Shown: positions 1 to 11,935, counted from the first letter of the stretch. The stretch is DNA of 33,198 bases from Sulfuritalea sp. (GCA_021737875.1 JAIPDD010000011.1:1-33198), one strand, 5' to 3'. Translations and numbers: made by a program. The notes: a model not told the origin generated them from the letters alone.

Positions 1-124
1 GGGGAGTAGGGTTTTTAAACGTTAGCAATTCAATGGCTTTATCAGCTTGCATTACAAAAATGCAATGCAATTTCGCCACAGGAGAAGTGCGGGTTAACCC
101 TTGGATTTGTGAGCGCTTGGAAGC

Positions 125-724
125 TCATTTTTTAATTGCTTGGGTCGAAATTAAAATTCTGTCGGTGTAAGCAATGGCCAAGGCGCTGAGTAAAAAAGTG
201 ATATGAATCACGGTTTGTGCAATCAGGACTTTGCTGTCGTAGTTGGCGGCGTTGATAAAAGTCTTGAGCAAATGGATGGAGCTGATGCCGATGATGGCGG
301 TTCCGAGTTTGACTTTCAATACCGACGCATTCACGTGGTCTAACCACTCGGGTTGATCGCGGTGGCCCTCTAAGTCCATGCGGCTGACAAAGGTTTCGTA
401 GCCGCCTACTATCACCATGATCAGCAGGTTAGAAATCATCACCACATCAATCAAGGCCAAGACCACCAACATGATGAGCGTTTCATTGAGCGCTATCAAA
501 GGCACATCGGCCTGGTAGCCCATGCTGCTTACCAAAGCTTGCAGTGCGGTTTGGTTGCCAAACGCCGCCTCGATGAGATGAACTAGCTCGACCCAAAAGT
601 GGAAAACGTATACACCTTGCGCCGCAATCAATCCTAAGTACAAGGGCAGTTGCAACCAGCGGCTGGCAAAAATAAATGCCGGCAAGGGCCGCAGTGGTTT
701 GGGCGCAGGTGCTTTGTTTTGCAT
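125..724 (-). CDS. yqhA: YqhA/UPF0114 family membrane protein (TIGR00645-like)
   Basis: 199-aa ORF with several hydrophobic helices and family-like segments ([55 protein letters not shown]). Confidence 0.85.
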   Translation of the reverse strand: MQNKAPAPKPLRPLPAFIFASRWLQLPLYLGLIAAQGVYVFHFWVELVHLIEAAFGNQTALQALVSSMGYQADVPLIALNETLIMLVVLALIDVVMISNLLIMVIVGGYETFVSRMDLEGHRDQPEWLDHVNASVLKVKLGTAIIGISSIHLLKTFINAANYDSKVLIAQTVIHITFLLSALAIAYTDRILISTQAIKK

Positions 725-748
725 GGGACTTCCTGTTTTATGGATTAC

Positions 749-1792
<1,044 letters not shown>

Positions 1793-3868
1793 TTAGCGCT
1801 TTGCGCGCAAAGCTGCTTCCACCGTGTCGGCCACGTTCTCAGGCGTGAAACCAAAATGTTTGAAAAGCACAGGGGCGGGCGCTGATTCTCCGTAGGTGTC
1901 AATGCCGACCACAGCGCAGCAGCCATATTTCCACCAGCCCTCGGTGACGCCCATCTCCACTGCAATGCGGGGGATTCCCTCGGGCAAGACAGATGCTTTG
2001 TAGGCGGGCGTCTGGTGGTCAAACGTGGTGTTGCTGGGCATGGAGACCACGCGCACTGCGATTTTTCGGGTGGCGAGCAGGGTTTGCGCTTGGAGCGCGA
2101 GCTGGACTTCGGAGCCTGTGGCAATGAGGACCGCTTGGGCTTTTTTCTTCAGACCCACTTCAGATGGTTCGGCCAATACATAGGCCCCTTTGCTGATGGC
2201 ATCCAAGCCGCAGGCGTTGGGCGCCAGCGCAGATTCGGCCTTGGGCGCGTAGGTGATGTTTTGGCGCGATAACAAAAGCGCTGTGGGTTTGGTTTTATTT
2301 TGTAAAGCCACCGTCCAAGCGACCGCTGTTTCTGCGGTATCACCCGGACGCCAAACATCCAAATTGGGAATCAAACGCAAAGACGCTGCGTGTTCAATCG
2401 ACTGGTGTGTCGGGCCGTCTTCGCCCAAGCCAATGCTGTCGTGGGTGAACACATGGATCACGCGTTGCTTCATTAGCGCGGCCATGCGAATGGCGTTGCG
2501 GCTGTAGTCGCTGAACGTGAGAAAGGTACCACCGTAAGGAATAAATCCACCATGCAGCGCCACGCCGTTCATGATGGCCGCCATGCCAAATTCGCGCACA
2601 CCATAGTTGATATGGCGACCGCCCACCAGGTGGCCTTGCGCGTCTGCGGTTTGGATGACATGGCCCTGCGCGTCAAAGCGCAAGTTGGGCGTGGATTTGG
2701 TGTTGGTGAGGTTCGATCCGGTCAAGTCGGCAGATCCGCCGAGCATCTCCGGCAGCGCCGCGGTGAAAGCTTCTAGCGCGAGTTGCGAGGCTTTGCGTGA
2801 AGCAACGGTTTCGGATTTGGTGTGCGCCGCAATCACGGTATCTACCGCCGTTTGTACAAAGTTTTTAGGCAGGTCACCTTTCATGCGACGCAGCAGCTCT
2901 TTGGCAAGCGCGGGGTACGCGCTTTGGTAGGCGGCAAAGGCGGTGTCCCAGGCCTTTTCACGGGCGCGGCCTGCTTCTTTGGCGTCCCAGTCGGCATAGA
3001 CTTCTTTGGGAATGGTGAACGGCGCATGCGACCAGCCAATGGCTTCGCGGGTGAGTTTGATTTCTTCCGCGCCCAAGGGTTCGCCATGGGCTTTGGCGGT
3101 GTTGGCGCGGTTGGGGCTGCCTTTGCCAATCGATGTTTTGCACACAATAAGCGTGGGTTGGGTGCTGCTTTGCTTGGCGCTTGCAATGGCTTGGGAAACT
3201 GCGGCTGCGTCATGGCCGTTGACGGCGTCAATGACATTCCAGCCGTAGGCCGCAAAACGCTGCGGCGTGTTGTCGATAAACCAAGGCGCCACTTGGCCGT
3301 CAATGGAGATGCCGTTGTCGTCGTACAGTGCAATGAGCTTGTTGAGCTTCCATGCGCCGGCCAAGGCGCAGGCCTCGTGGCTGATGCCTTCCATCAAGCA
3401 GCCGTCACCCATAAACACATAGGTGTGGTGGTCCACCACCGCATGGCCTTCGCGGTTGAATTCTTTAGCCAACAGCTTTTCTGCCAGCGCCATGCCGACC
3501 GCGTTGGTAATGCCTTGGCCCAAGGGGCCGGTAGTGGTTTCTATACCGGGGGTGATGCCGACTTCGGGGTGGCCTGCGGTTTTGCTGTGCAGTTGGCGAA
3601 AGTTTTTGAGCTCGCCCATGGGCAGCTTGTAGCCGCTCAAATGCAACAAGGCGTAAATAAGCATGGAGCCGTGGCCATTGGAGAGCACAAAGCGGTCGCG
3701 GTTCATCCAATGCGGATTGCTCGGGTTGTGCTGCAAATGCTGGCCCCACAAGGCGGTTGCCATATCGGCCATCCCCATGGGGGCGCCGGGGTGTCCGGAG
3801 TTGGCAAGTTGAACAGCATCCATTGCCAGTGCGCGGATGGCGCTGGCCATTTGTTGGGTATTTGCCAT
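1793..3868 (-). CDS. tkt: Transketolase
   Basis: ORF runs to 3901, but [32 protein letters not shown] (start 3868) is the typical N-terminus; TPP motif [27 protein letters not shown]. Confidence 0.96.
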   Translation of the reverse strand: MANTQQMASAIRALAMDAVQLANSGHPGAPMGMADMATALWGQHLQHNPSNPHWMNRDRFVLSNGHGSMLIYALLHLSGYKLPMGELKNFRQLHSKTAGHPEVGITPGIETTTGPLGQGITNAVGMALAEKLLAKEFNREGHAVVDHHTYVFMGDGCLMEGISHEACALAGAWKLNKLIALYDDNGISIDGQVAPWFIDNTPQRFAAYGWNVIDAVNGHDAAAVSQAIASAKQSSTQPTLIVCKTSIGKGSPNRANTAKAHGEPLGAEEIKLTREAIGWSHAPFTIPKEVYADWDAKEAGRAREKAWDTAFAAYQSAYPALAKELLRRMKGDLPKNFVQTAVDTVIAAHTKSETVASRKASQLALEAFTAALPEMLGGSADLTGSNLTNTKSTPNLRFDAQGHVIQTADAQGHLVGGRHINYGVREFGMAAIMNGVALHGGFIPYGGTFLTFSDYSRNAIRMAALMKQRVIHVFTHDSIGLGEDGPTHQSIEHAASLRLIPNLDVWRPGDTAETAVAWTVALQNKTKPTALLLSRQNITYAPKAESALAPNACGLDAISKGAYVLAEPSEVGLKKKAQAVLIATGSEVQLALQAQTLLATRKIAVRVVSMPSNTTFDHQTPAYKASVLPEGIPRIAVEMGVTEGWWKYGCCAVVGIDTYGESAPAPVLFKHFGFTPENVADTVEAALRAKR

Positions 3869-3986
3869 GGGGGGCGACTCCGGGGTAGTTAAGGTAATCA
3901 ATGCGAAAGAACAGATTTTACCGGGGCGCTCAGCCTGTGGCCTTTGGGCTATGCTGATGTCTGAATTGACTCACCCTACTGCCGCC

Positions 3987-5108
3987 ATGAGCCTGTTGTT
4001 TTCGCCCTTCACCCTTCCCTCGCCGCGCGGGGGACTCACCTTGCCCAACCGCATTGTGGTGGCGCCCATGTGCCAGTACCAGGCCATCAACGGCCAAGCC
4101 ACCGATTGGCACTTGATGCATTGGGGCAATCTGCTCAACAGCGGTGCAGCGATGTTCACCATTGAAGCCACCGCCGTGTTGCCCGAGGGACGCATCACGC
4201 CCTCGTGCTTGGGTTTGTGGGATGACGCCACCGAAGCGGCGCTGCACAGCCACTTGATTCGAGCCCGCGCCTTGGCGCCCGAGGTCGCGGTGTGTATTCA
4301 ATTGGCCCATGCCGGGCGCAAAGCATCTAGCGCCCTGCCTTGGCAAGGTGCGCAATTATTGGGCCCGGCCGATGGGGGTTGGCAAACAGTGGGTCCCTCT
4401 GCGCTGCCACAGCTGCCCCATGAGGCGCCGCCCAAGGCGATGACAGCCCAGGACATGGCCACGGTTCGTGATGCCTTTGTCCGTGCCGCGCAGCGATCCA
4501 AACGCTTGGGCGTAGAGGCCATCGAGTTGCACGCCGCCCACGGGTATTTGATGCATGAATTTCTGTCTCCCATCGCCAACCAACGCAGTGATGCGTATGG
4601 CGGCAGCTTAGACAATCGCATGCGTTTCCCACTGGAAATTTTTGCCGCAGTGCGCGCCGTTTTTGACGGGGTGTTGGGTGTGCGCTTATCGGCAAGCGAC
4701 TGGGTCGAAGGGGGCTGGGATGTGGAACAAAGTGTGGAGTTTTCCAAACAGCTGAAAGCCTTGGGTTGCGACTTTGTTCACGTGTCCTCAGGTGGCGTAT
4801 CTCCGAACCAAAAAATCGCTTTGGGCGCGGGCTACCAAGTGCCCTTTGCCCGCGCGCTGCGCGATGCCAGCGGCATGGCGACCACCGCGGTGGGTTTGAT
4901 TACCGAGCCGAGTGAAGCCGAGGCAATTTTGCAAGCCGGAGATGCCGACCTGATTGCACTGGCCCGCGCTTTTTTGTACCAACCGCGTTGGGGCTGGCAA
5001 GCCGCAGTGGCTTTGGGCGGCGAAGTCGCAGCCAACCCTGCCTATTGGCGTTGCCTGCCGCGTGGCGCGCAAGCCGCGTTTGGCACAGTGTCTGTTGGCG
5101 CGCGTTGA
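3987..5108 (+). CDS. NADH:flavin oxidoreductase / Old Yellow Enzyme family (YqjM/NamA-like)
   Basis: MSLLFSPFTLPSPRGGLTLPNRIVVAPMCQY start; ELHAAHGYLMHEFLSPIANQRSDAYGGSLDNRMRFPLEI motif. The track start at 3837 lies in the tkt 5' region; the ATG at 3987 is preferred. Confidence 0.93.
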   Translation: MSLLFSPFTLPSPRGGLTLPNRIVVAPMCQYQAINGQATDWHLMHWGNLLNSGAAMFTIEATAVLPEGRITPSCLGLWDDATEAALHSHLIRARALAPEVAVCIQLAHAGRKASSALPWQGAQLLGPADGGWQTVGPSALPQLPHEAPPKAMTAQDMATVRDAFVRAAQRSKRLGVEAIELHAAHGYLMHEFLSPIANQRSDAYGGSLDNRMRFPLEIFAAVRAVFDGVLGVRLSASDWVEGGWDVEQSVEFSKQLKALGCDFVHVSSGGVSPNQKIALGAGYQVPFARALRDASGMATTAVGLITEPSEAEAILQAGDADLIALARAFLYQPRWGWQAAVALGGEVAANPAYWRCLPRGAQAAFGTVSVGAR

Positions 5109-5116
5109 ACCGCAAG

Positions 5117-5905
5117 ATGTCCCCATTGTTCACTGGCCGCGTGGCGGCGATGGTGTTGGCCGCAGGCCGCGGTGAGCGGATGCGCCCTTTGACCGACAGC
5201 ACACCCAAACCTTTGCTTGCGGTTCACGGCAAGCCCTTGATGCAATGGCATTTGGAAGCGCTTGCGCGCGCAGGCTGCACCTGCGCGGTTGCCAATACCG
5301 CGTGGCTGGGCGACCACATTGAGGCCGCCTTTGGCGATACCTTTGACTACCTCGGTGCGCATGTCCAAATGACCTACTCCCACGAAGGCAAAGACTTTGG
5401 CGGCGCGCTTGAAACGGCAGGCGGGATTGCGCGGGCATTGCCTTTGTTGTGTGATGGCGCAAGCAATGACCCGGGAATTTTTTGGTTGGTGGCCGGTGAT
5501 GTTTTTGTCCCTGATTTTGCGTTCGATCGCCAGGCCGTCCAACGCTTTGCAGACAGTGGCCGCTTGGCGCACTTGTGGTTGGTGCCCAATCCAGAGCACA
5601 ACCCTTTGGGTGATTTTGGTATGCAAGCGCTGCCAGGTGCAGGAGAGCCAAGCCACTTGGCTTTGAATTTGAATCAAGACACGTCCTTGCCCCGCTACAC
5701 CTACAGCACCATTGGACTTTTTCACAAGGACTTGTTTTTGCAGCCGTGGTGTGACATTCCCCAAGGCAACCCCTCGGGCATCAAGGCCGCATTGGCGCCC
5801 TTGCTGCGACGCGCAATGGACCAAGGCCAGGTGAGTGCCCAGCTTTACACTGGGCGCTGGACCGATGTGGGAACGCCTGAACGATTGCGACAGCTCCATT
5901 CTTGA
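5117..5905 (+). CDS. murU: Nucleotidyltransferase, N-acetylmuramate 1-phosphate uridylyltransferase-like
   Basis: MVLAAGRGERMRPLTDSTPKPLLAVHGKPLMQWHLEALARAG sugar-nucleotidyltransferase signature; ends GRWTDVGTPERLRQL. Start 5117 lies just after the OYE stop. Confidence 0.85.
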   Translation: MSPLFTGRVAAMVLAAGRGERMRPLTDSTPKPLLAVHGKPLMQWHLEALARAGCTCAVANTAWLGDHIEAAFGDTFDYLGAHVQMTYSHEGKDFGGALETAGGIARALPLLCDGASNDPGIFWLVAGDVFVPDFAFDRQAVQRFADSGRLAHLWLVPNPEHNPLGDFGMQALPGAGEPSHLALNLNQDTSLPRYTYSTIGLFHKDLFLQPWCDIPQGNPSGIKAALAPLLRRAMDQGQVSAQLYTGRWTDVGTPERLRQLHS

Positions 5906-5916
5906 AAGCCAAACGT

Positions 5917-7341
5917 ATGAAACCCTCTTTACTGCCGTATTCATTCAAGCCCTTTGCACCTCCAGCGGTTTATGCCGCACGCCGCGCCACGCTGGCCGCG
6001 CAACTGGGCCCCAAGGGGATTGCGGTGATGCCAACCGCACCGGAGCAGCAGCGCAACCGGGATGCCGATTTTTTATACCGATTTGACAGTTACTTTCAGT
6101 ACCTCAGTGGCTTTACCGAGCCCAAAGCCTGGTTGGTGATTACTGGCACGGGAAAGTCGATTTTGTTTTGCCAGCCCAAAGACACCGAGCGCGAAATTTG
6201 GGACGGCTACCGCTTAGGCCCAGATGCCGCACCACGTGACTTAGGCGTGGACGAGGCCTATTCGGTCTCTGAAATGGACGCACGCATGGCGCAACTGCTC
6301 GATGGTTGCGACACAGTGTGGTATCCCTTTGCTACCCACAAAGGCTTGGATGCGCGCATCACGGCATGGTTGCAACCCCTGCGCGACCGGGTGCGTTATG
6401 GCGCGCTCTGTCCTGCCGCGCAGCGTGATGTGTGCGTGCCCCTTGATGAAATGCGCCTGGTCAAAGACGCGCATGAGCAAGACACGATGCGCCGTGCTGG
6501 AGTGATCAGTGCGGGTGCCCATATTCGGGCCATGCAACAGAGTGCGCGGATGCTGCGCGAGGGCAAAGAGGTGCGGGAATACCATTTGGATGCCGAGCTC
6601 TTGCATGAATTTCGCTTGCACGGATCGCAGTGTCCCGCCTACGGATCGATTGTGGCCGCGGGTGCCAATGCCTGCGTGTTGCACTACCGCGCTGATGCGG
6701 GTGCCGTGCGTGATGGCGAGCTGGTGTTGATAGATGCGGGCTGCGAGCTCGATGGCTACGCCTCGGATATCACGCGCACTTTCCCGGCCAACGGTGTGTT
6801 TAGCGGACCGCAGCGCGCGCTCTACGAGCTGGTGTTGGACTCACAAAAAGCGGCCATTGCAGCCACCCGCGCGGGCGCGCGGTTTACCGATCCCCATGAC
6901 GCCACCGTTAAGGTATTGGCGCAAGGCATGTTGGACCTGGGCCTGTTGGATAAAAACAAGGTAGGCAATCTGCACGACGTGATAGAAAAACGCGCGTACT
7001 TTCAGTTTTACATGCACCGCACCGGCCATTGGTTGGGCATGGATGTGCACGACTGCGGCGCCTACACCGAGCCCAGCGAAATTGGCAAGGCATCCACGCG
7101 TTTGGACGCGCTCACGGGGGAGAAAATTGTCAGCCGCCCCGCGCGCGTGTTGAGCTCCGGCATGGTGTTGACCATTGAGCCTGGCATTTATGTTCGCCCT
7201 GCGCCCGGTGTTCCTGAGCAGTTTCACCACATCGGCATTCGCATTGAAGACGATGCGATCGTTACCGACACCGGCTGCGAACTCATCAGCCGTGGAGTTC
7301 CGGTGGAGGCTGATGAAATTGAAGCATTGATGCGGAATTAG
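5917..7341 (+). CDS. pepP: Xaa-Pro aminopeptidase (aminopeptidase P, M24 family)
   Basis: Metal-ligand motifs LVLIDAGCELDGYASDITRTFP, HRTGHWLGMDVHDCG, VLTIEPGIYV; the ORF track start at 5902 is a TTG. Confidence 0.93.
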   Translation: MKPSLLPYSFKPFAPPAVYAARRATLAAQLGPKGIAVMPTAPEQQRNRDADFLYRFDSYFQYLSGFTEPKAWLVITGTGKSILFCQPKDTEREIWDGYRLGPDAAPRDLGVDEAYSVSEMDARMAQLLDGCDTVWYPFATHKGLDARITAWLQPLRDRVRYGALCPAAQRDVCVPLDEMRLVKDAHEQDTMRRAGVISAGAHIRAMQQSARMLREGKEVREYHLDAELLHEFRLHGSQCPAYGSIVAAGANACVLHYRADAGAVRDGELVLIDAGCELDGYASDITRTFPANGVFSGPQRALYELVLDSQKAAIAATRAGARFTDPHDATVKVLAQGMLDLGLLDKNKVGNLHDVIEKRAYFQFYMHRTGHWLGMDVHDCGAYTEPSEIGKASTRLDALTGEKIVSRPARVLSSGMVLTIEPGIYVRPAPGVPEQFHHIGIRIEDDAIVTDTGCELISRGVPVEADEIEALMRN

Positions 7342-7351
7342 AAAGTTCGGT

Positions 7352-7446
7352 GATAGCCGCTATCAATCAATTAGCCATTATCAATTGGCTAAATTAATAG
7401 ATAAATCCTATGATCCACGCCATGCCGATAGAAAACCTTCTATTGG
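7352..7446. promoter_or_regulatory. Promoter/operator region of the rubrerythrin operon with nested inverted repeats
   Basis: GATAGC-C-GCTATC (7352-7364); TTAGCCA-N8-TGGCTAA (7371-7377/7386-7392); ATAG-N7-CTAT (7397-7411); CCGATAGAA-AACC-TTCTATTGG (7425-7446); possible -35 TTGGCT (7385-7390), 18-bp spacer, -10 TATGAT (7409-7414). Confidence 0.5.
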
Positions 7447-7474
7447 CTCTGTGTCAATCTAAAGGAATTTAAAA

Positions 7475-7960
7475 ATGCAACACACAACGCGCCCCGAAAT
7501 CAAAACCCTTGCCAACCTCGAGTCTGCTTTTGCAGGCGAGTCGATGGCGCATATTAAATACCGCTACTTTGCAAAAATAGCCCGTGAAATGGGCGATGAG
7601 CTCACAGCGCGCACCTTTGAAGAAACGGCCGACCAAGAAGTCATGCACGCCTTTGGCCACCTGGATTTGCTCTACCCCAAGGCCACGATGACGCCAGCCA
7701 AGGCACTGCAAATCGCCATTGAAGGCGAAACCTATGAGTACACCGAGATGTACCCAGGCTTTCGTAAAACGGCTGAACAAGAAGGCAATGCAGCAGCGGT
7801 CGCTGAAATGGATGAACAAATCGAAGAATCCAAGGTCCACGCAGCGCAATTTCGAGTGACGCTAGAAAAAGCCCAAAAGCGTTTTGCGGCATTGGCGAAA
7901 GTCGAAGAGCGCCATGCCAAACATTACCAATCGGTACTCGATACCGTGTTGGCCCATTGA
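7475..7960 (+). CDS. Rubrerythrin-family diiron protein lacking the rubredoxin domain
   Basis: 161 aa; NLESAFAGESMAHIKYRYFA, EETADQEVMHAFGHL (ExxH), EGETYEYTEMYPGF; no cysteine anywhere in the protein. Confidence 0.92.
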   Translation: MQHTTRPEIKTLANLESAFAGESMAHIKYRYFAKIAREMGDELTARTFEETADQEVMHAFGHLDLLYPKATMTPAKALQIAIEGETYEYTEMYPGFRKTAEQEGNAAAVAEMDEQIEESKVHAAQFRVTLEKAQKRFAALAKVEERHAKHYQSVLDTVLAH

Positions 7961-7995
7961 TGCGTTGAAGCAGTGAATTTAGAAAGAACTAAAAA

Positions 7996-8160
7996 ATGAA
8001 AACATATATATGTGTGGTGTGTGGCTTTGTGTACGACGAGGCCGCTGGCCGCCCAGAAGATGGGATTGCCGCGGGAACCCTGTGGGCCGCAGTGCCTGAA
8101 AGCTGGGCCTGCCCAGACTGTGGCGTTGCCAAAGCGGATTTTGAAATCGTGGAAATTTAA
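7996..8160 (+). CDS. Stand-alone rubredoxin
   Basis: 54-aa ORF below the track length cutoff: [54 protein letters not shown]; CxxCG...CPDCG iron-binding pairs. Confidence 0.95.
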   Translation: MKTYICVVCGFVYDEAAGRPEDGIAAGTLWAAVPESWACPDCGVAKADFEIVEI

Positions 8161-8162
8161 GC

Positions 8163-9344
8163 ATGAGCGCTACCTCAACTCCTTTGGTCATTGTGGGCGC
8201 AGGTCTGGCGGGTTGGACGGTAGCGCGTGAATTTCGAAAATTAGACGCCACCCGTGCCATCGTGATGGTTACGTTGGATAACGGGGATTTTTACGCCAAG
8301 CCGACGCTATCAAATGCTTATGCTCAGAAGCGAACGCCTGATCAATTGGTCACGACGGCGGCCGCCAAAATGGCCGAAACATTGAAGGTGGAGCTCCATG
8401 TTCACACCCGCACATTGGCCATAGACACCCAAGCGCAGACACTCACCATCCAAAAGGGCGCAGTGGAGCAAACGCTGGCGTATGGACAGTTGGTCTTAGC
8501 CACCGGCGCCCACCCCATTCGCGTCCCGGTAGAAGGCGATGCCGCATACCAAGTTCGCTCGGTCAACCACCTCGGAGACTTTGCACAATTTCACGCAGCC
8601 TTGGGCGCTGCTCCGAAAACCGTGCTGGTCTTGGGCGCAGGCTTGATTGGTTGCGAGTTCGCCAACGATTTGGTTCTCGGGGGCTACACCGTGCACGTGG
8701 TGGATCCGGCGGCAACGGCGCTGTCAGCGCTGCTGCCAAGCCAAGCCAGTGCGCAGTTGCGCGATGCGCTGCAGGACTTGGGCGTGGTGTGGCATTTCGG
8801 TACCACGCTGCAATCGCTCACGCACAGCGAAGGGCGTATGCAGGCGCGCTTGGCCAACGGAGATCAAGTCAGTGCCGATGTGGTGCTCAGCGCCATCGGC
8901 TTGCGGGCCGACATGTCCTTGGCCCAACACGCAGGACTTGAATGCGACCGGGGCATCGTGGTCTCCCAGACCCTGCAAACCAGCGCATCACATGTTTATG
9001 CCTTGGGTGATTGCGCCCAGTACGCCAGTGCGCAATCGAGAACACTGCCGTATGTCATGCCGATCATGAACGCCGCCAGGGCATTGGCTGCCACCTTGCA
9101 CGGCACCGACACGCCGCTTGTTTTCCCGGTGATGCCAGTGTCCGTGAAGACGCCCGCATTGCCCATCGTTTTGGTTTCTCCGTCGCCCCATGACCTAGGC
9201 CAATGGACGCAAGACCCAACTGCCGACAGCAGCTTGGGCGGGGCATGGCGTTTTGTTGATGCCAAAGGCCATGTCCGCGGTTTTGTGCTCACCAGCAAAC
9301 ATACGAGCAAGCGCATGGAATGGAGCAAGGACATCGTTGTTTAG
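8163..9344 (+). CDS. FAD-dependent NAD(P)H oxidoreductase, probable rubredoxin reductase
   Basis: PLVIVGAGLAGWTVAREFRK FAD motif, VLVLGAGLIGCEFANDL NAD motif, YALGDCAQ; starts 3 nt after the rubredoxin stop. Confidence 0.88.
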   Translation: MSATSTPLVIVGAGLAGWTVAREFRKLDATRAIVMVTLDNGDFYAKPTLSNAYAQKRTPDQLVTTAAAKMAETLKVELHVHTRTLAIDTQAQTLTIQKGAVEQTLAYGQLVLATGAHPIRVPVEGDAAYQVRSVNHLGDFAQFHAALGAAPKTVLVLGAGLIGCEFANDLVLGGYTVHVVDPAATALSALLPSQASAQLRDALQDLGVVWHFGTTLQSLTHSEGRMQARLANGDQVSADVVLSAIGLRADMSLAQHAGLECDRGIVVSQTLQTSASHVYALGDCAQYASAQSRTLPYVMPIMNAARALAATLHGTDTPLVFPVMPVSVKTPALPIVLVSPSPHDLGQWTQDPTADSSLGGAWRFVDAKGHVRGFVLTSKHTSKRMEWSKDIVV

Positions 9345-9527
9345 CGTCGGCTTAGCAGCAAGCAGCTTGGAGTCATCACACGCAAAAGGGTTCAAACTGT
9401 TGTGCGCAAAGCGCTGTGTTGCGCTGCGCGCGGTGCACAAGCAGGGGGTCTACAATGAAAAGTCAATCACAGCGCACCGATTCAGGGCAAGCTTTGCCCT
9501 AGGTCAGAAGTGCTACTAGGACGTACG

Positions 9528-11879
9528 ATGGCCCAAGACGCAAGCAACTCCACACCTCTCGATCACGCAAACGCCAACGCGCAGGAAAAAAAAGAGCAGC
9601 TTCGACTTGCTGCGCTGGAATACCACCAATTTCCAACGCCTGGAAAAATCTCTGTTACGCCCACCAAGCAGCTGCTCAACCAGCACGATTTAGCGCTGGC
9701 CTATTCGCCCGGTGTGGCCGCGCCCTGTGAAGAAATCGTCAAAGACCCCAACAACGCATTCAAATACACCAGCCGCGGGAATTTGGTCGCGGTCATCACC
9801 AACGGCACGGCGGTCTTGGGCTTGGGCGACATTGGCCCCTTGGCGGCCAAGCCGGTGATGGAGGGCAAAGCGGTCTTATTCAAAAAGTTTGCTGGTATCG
9901 ATGTGTTTGATATTGAAATCAATGAAAAACACGATCTCGACAAGCTGGTGGACATCATTGCGTCTTTAGAGCCGACCTTTGGCGGCATCAACTTAGAAGA
10001 CATTAAGGCGCCCGACTGTTTTTATGTGGAGCGCAAACTGCGCGAGCGCATGAAAATTCCCGTGTTTCATGACGACCAGCACGGAACCGCGATTGTGGTG
10101 GGTGCCGCCATTTTGAACGGCCTTAAAGTGGTCGGTAAAGACCCTAAGAAAATCAAGCTGGTCACGTCTGGTGCCGGCGCAGCCGCCTTGGCTTGCTTAG
10201 GTCTGCTGGTCAAATTGGGTATTCCCCGTGAAAACATTTACGTCACCGACTTGGCAGGCGTGGTCTACGAAGGCCGCACCGAGCTCATGGACGAAGACAA
10301 AATTGTCTTTGCGCAAAAAACCGACGCCCGCACACTGCGCGACATCATTGCAGGTGCTGATGTGTTTTTGGGGCTCTCTGCGGGCGGTGTGCTCAAAGCA
10401 GACATGGTCAAAAGCATGGCTGCAAAGCCTTTGATTTTTGCCCTGGCCAACCCGACGCCTGAAATTTTGCCCGACGAAGTGAAAGCCGTGCGCGATGACG
10501 CCATCATGGCCACTGGCCGCAGCGACTTTCACAACCAAGTCAACAACGTCTTGTGTTTTCCGTATATTTTTCGCGGAGCCTTGGATGCTGGCGCCTCGAC
10601 CATCACGGTGGAGATGGAAATTGCAGCCGTTCATGCCATTGCCGAACTCGCCCAAGCCGAGCAAAGCGATGTGGTTGCCGCAGCCTATGCCGGTGAACAA
10701 CTCGCATTTGGTCCCGAGTACCTGATACCCAAGCCCTTTGACCCGCGCTTGATGATGAAGATTGCGCCTGCGGTTGCCAAAGCCGCCGCAGACAGCGGCG
10801 TCGCCCTGCGCCCTATTGCAGATTTAGACGCTTACCGTGAGCAGCTGCAAAGCTTTGTCTACGCATCCGGCACCACCATGAAGCCGATTTTCACCGCGGC
10901 TAAAAACGCTTTGAAAAAGCGCGTAGCCTATGCCGAGGGCGAAGATGAGCGGGTCTTGCGGGCCGCCCAAATTGTGGTCGATGAGCGGCTGGCGATTCCA
11001 ACCCTCATCGGTCGTCCGGCGGTGATTGCGGAGCGCATTGAAAAGTTCGGCTTGCGCTTGCGCGAAGGCCAAGACTATGCGGTCGTGAATGTGGAACAAG
11101 ACCACCGTTACCGTGATTTTTGGCAAACCTACCACCGTATGGCAGAGCGAAAAGGGGTAACGGTCCAAGCCGCGAAAATTGAGATGCGCCGCCGGCTCAC
11201 GCTGATTGGCGCCATGCTGCTTAACAAGGGTGATGTCGACGGATTGATTTGTGGCACCTGGGGTACCACTGCGCTGCACCTGCACTACATTGACCAAGTC
11301 ATTGGTAAGCGTAACGCGCCAGAGCAAGAGGTGCAAATTTACGCATGTATGAACGGATTGATGTTGCCCGGTCGCCAAGTGTTTTTGGTCGATACCCATG
11401 TCAACTACGACCCCACCGCCCAAGAACTGGCAGAAATTACCATCATGGCGGCGCAAGAAATGCAGCGCTTTGGTTTCAAACCCAAAGCTGCATTGCTCAG
11501 CCACTCCAACTTTGGCAGCAGCAACGAGCCCAGCGCCATCAAAATGCGCGATACCTTGGCGATTTTGCAAACCAAAGCCCCGTGGCTTGAAGTCGATGGC
11601 GAGATGCACGGCGACATCGCCCTCGATGGCGAAGCCCGCAAGGCGCTCATGCCCCACAGTAGCTTGCATGGGGATGCCAACTTGTTGGTGTTGCCTAATA
11701 TTGATGCAGCCAACATCGCCTACAACTTGCTCAAAACCGCAGCCGGCGGCAACATCGCAATCGGGCCGGTTTTACTGGGTGCGGCCAAGCCTGTTCATGT
11801 ACTCACCGCCAGCACCACCGTTCGCCGTATCGTGAATATGACGGCTTTGACGGTGGCAGACGCGAACGCACACCGCTAA
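9528..11879 (+). CDS. maeB: NADP-dependent malic enzyme with C-terminal phosphotransacetylase-like domain
   Basis: Malic enzyme motifs ([38 protein letters not shown]) plus PTA-like C-terminus ([17 protein letters not shown]); ATG at 9528 preferred to TTG at 9510. Confidence 0.95.
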   Translation: MAQDASNSTPLDHANANAQEKKEQLRLAALEYHQFPTPGKISVTPTKQLLNQHDLALAYSPGVAAPCEEIVKDPNNAFKYTSRGNLVAVITNGTAVLGLGDIGPLAAKPVMEGKAVLFKKFAGIDVFDIEINEKHDLDKLVDIIASLEPTFGGINLEDIKAPDCFYVERKLRERMKIPVFHDDQHGTAIVVGAAILNGLKVVGKDPKKIKLVTSGAGAAALACLGLLVKLGIPRENIYVTDLAGVVYEGRTELMDEDKIVFAQKTDARTLRDIIAGADVFLGLSAGGVLKADMVKSMAAKPLIFALANPTPEILPDEVKAVRDDAIMATGRSDFHNQVNNVLCFPYIFRGALDAGASTITVEMEIAAVHAIAELAQAEQSDVVAAAYAGEQLAFGPEYLIPKPFDPRLMMKIAPAVAKAAADSGVALRPIADLDAYREQLQSFVYASGTTMKPIFTAAKNALKKRVAYAEGEDERVLRAAQIVVDERLAIPTLIGRPAVIAERIEKFGLRLREGQDYAVVNVEQDHRYRDFWQTYHRMAERKGVTVQAAKIEMRRRLTLIGAMLLNKGDVDGLICGTWGTTALHLHYIDQVIGKRNAPEQEVQIYACMNGLMLPGRQVFLVDTHVNYDPTAQELAEITIMAAQEMQRFGFKPKAALLSHSNFGSSNEPSAIKMRDTLAILQTKAPWLEVDGEMHGDIALDGEARKALMPHSSLHGDANLLVLPNIDAANIAYNLLKTAAGGNIAIGPVLLGAAKPVHVLTASTTVRRIVNMTALTVADANAHR

Positions 11880-11935
11880 TCCACCAAAAGCGCCATGCGG
11901 CGGGCCGCATAATCAGGCAATTAACAAAGGCAGCA

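Noticed and set aside
1-9. GGGGAGTAG at the window edge, reminiscent of the yybP-ykoY riboswitch
   Set aside because: Only the short motif is present; the following bases do not form the expected paired elements, and the window starts here so context is missing.
47-65. TTGCATT-ACAAA-AATGCAA inverted repeat near the yqhA 3' end
   Set aside because: Short AT-rich hairpin without a clear U tract; could be a weak terminator but is not distinctive.
2822-3892. 356-aa plus-strand ORF antisense to transketolase
   Set aside because: Fully antisense to a strongly supported tkt gene; low-complexity Gly/Val/Ala translation with no family resemblance, a typical shadow ORF in GC-rich DNA.
5042-5944. 300-aa minus-strand ORF across murU
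   Set aside because: Antisense to murU, whose N-terminal nucleotidyltransferase motif is clear; no protein-family features.
10824-11669. 281-aa minus-strand ORF inside maeB
   Set aside because: Antisense shadow of the maeB PTA domain; no recognisable motifs.
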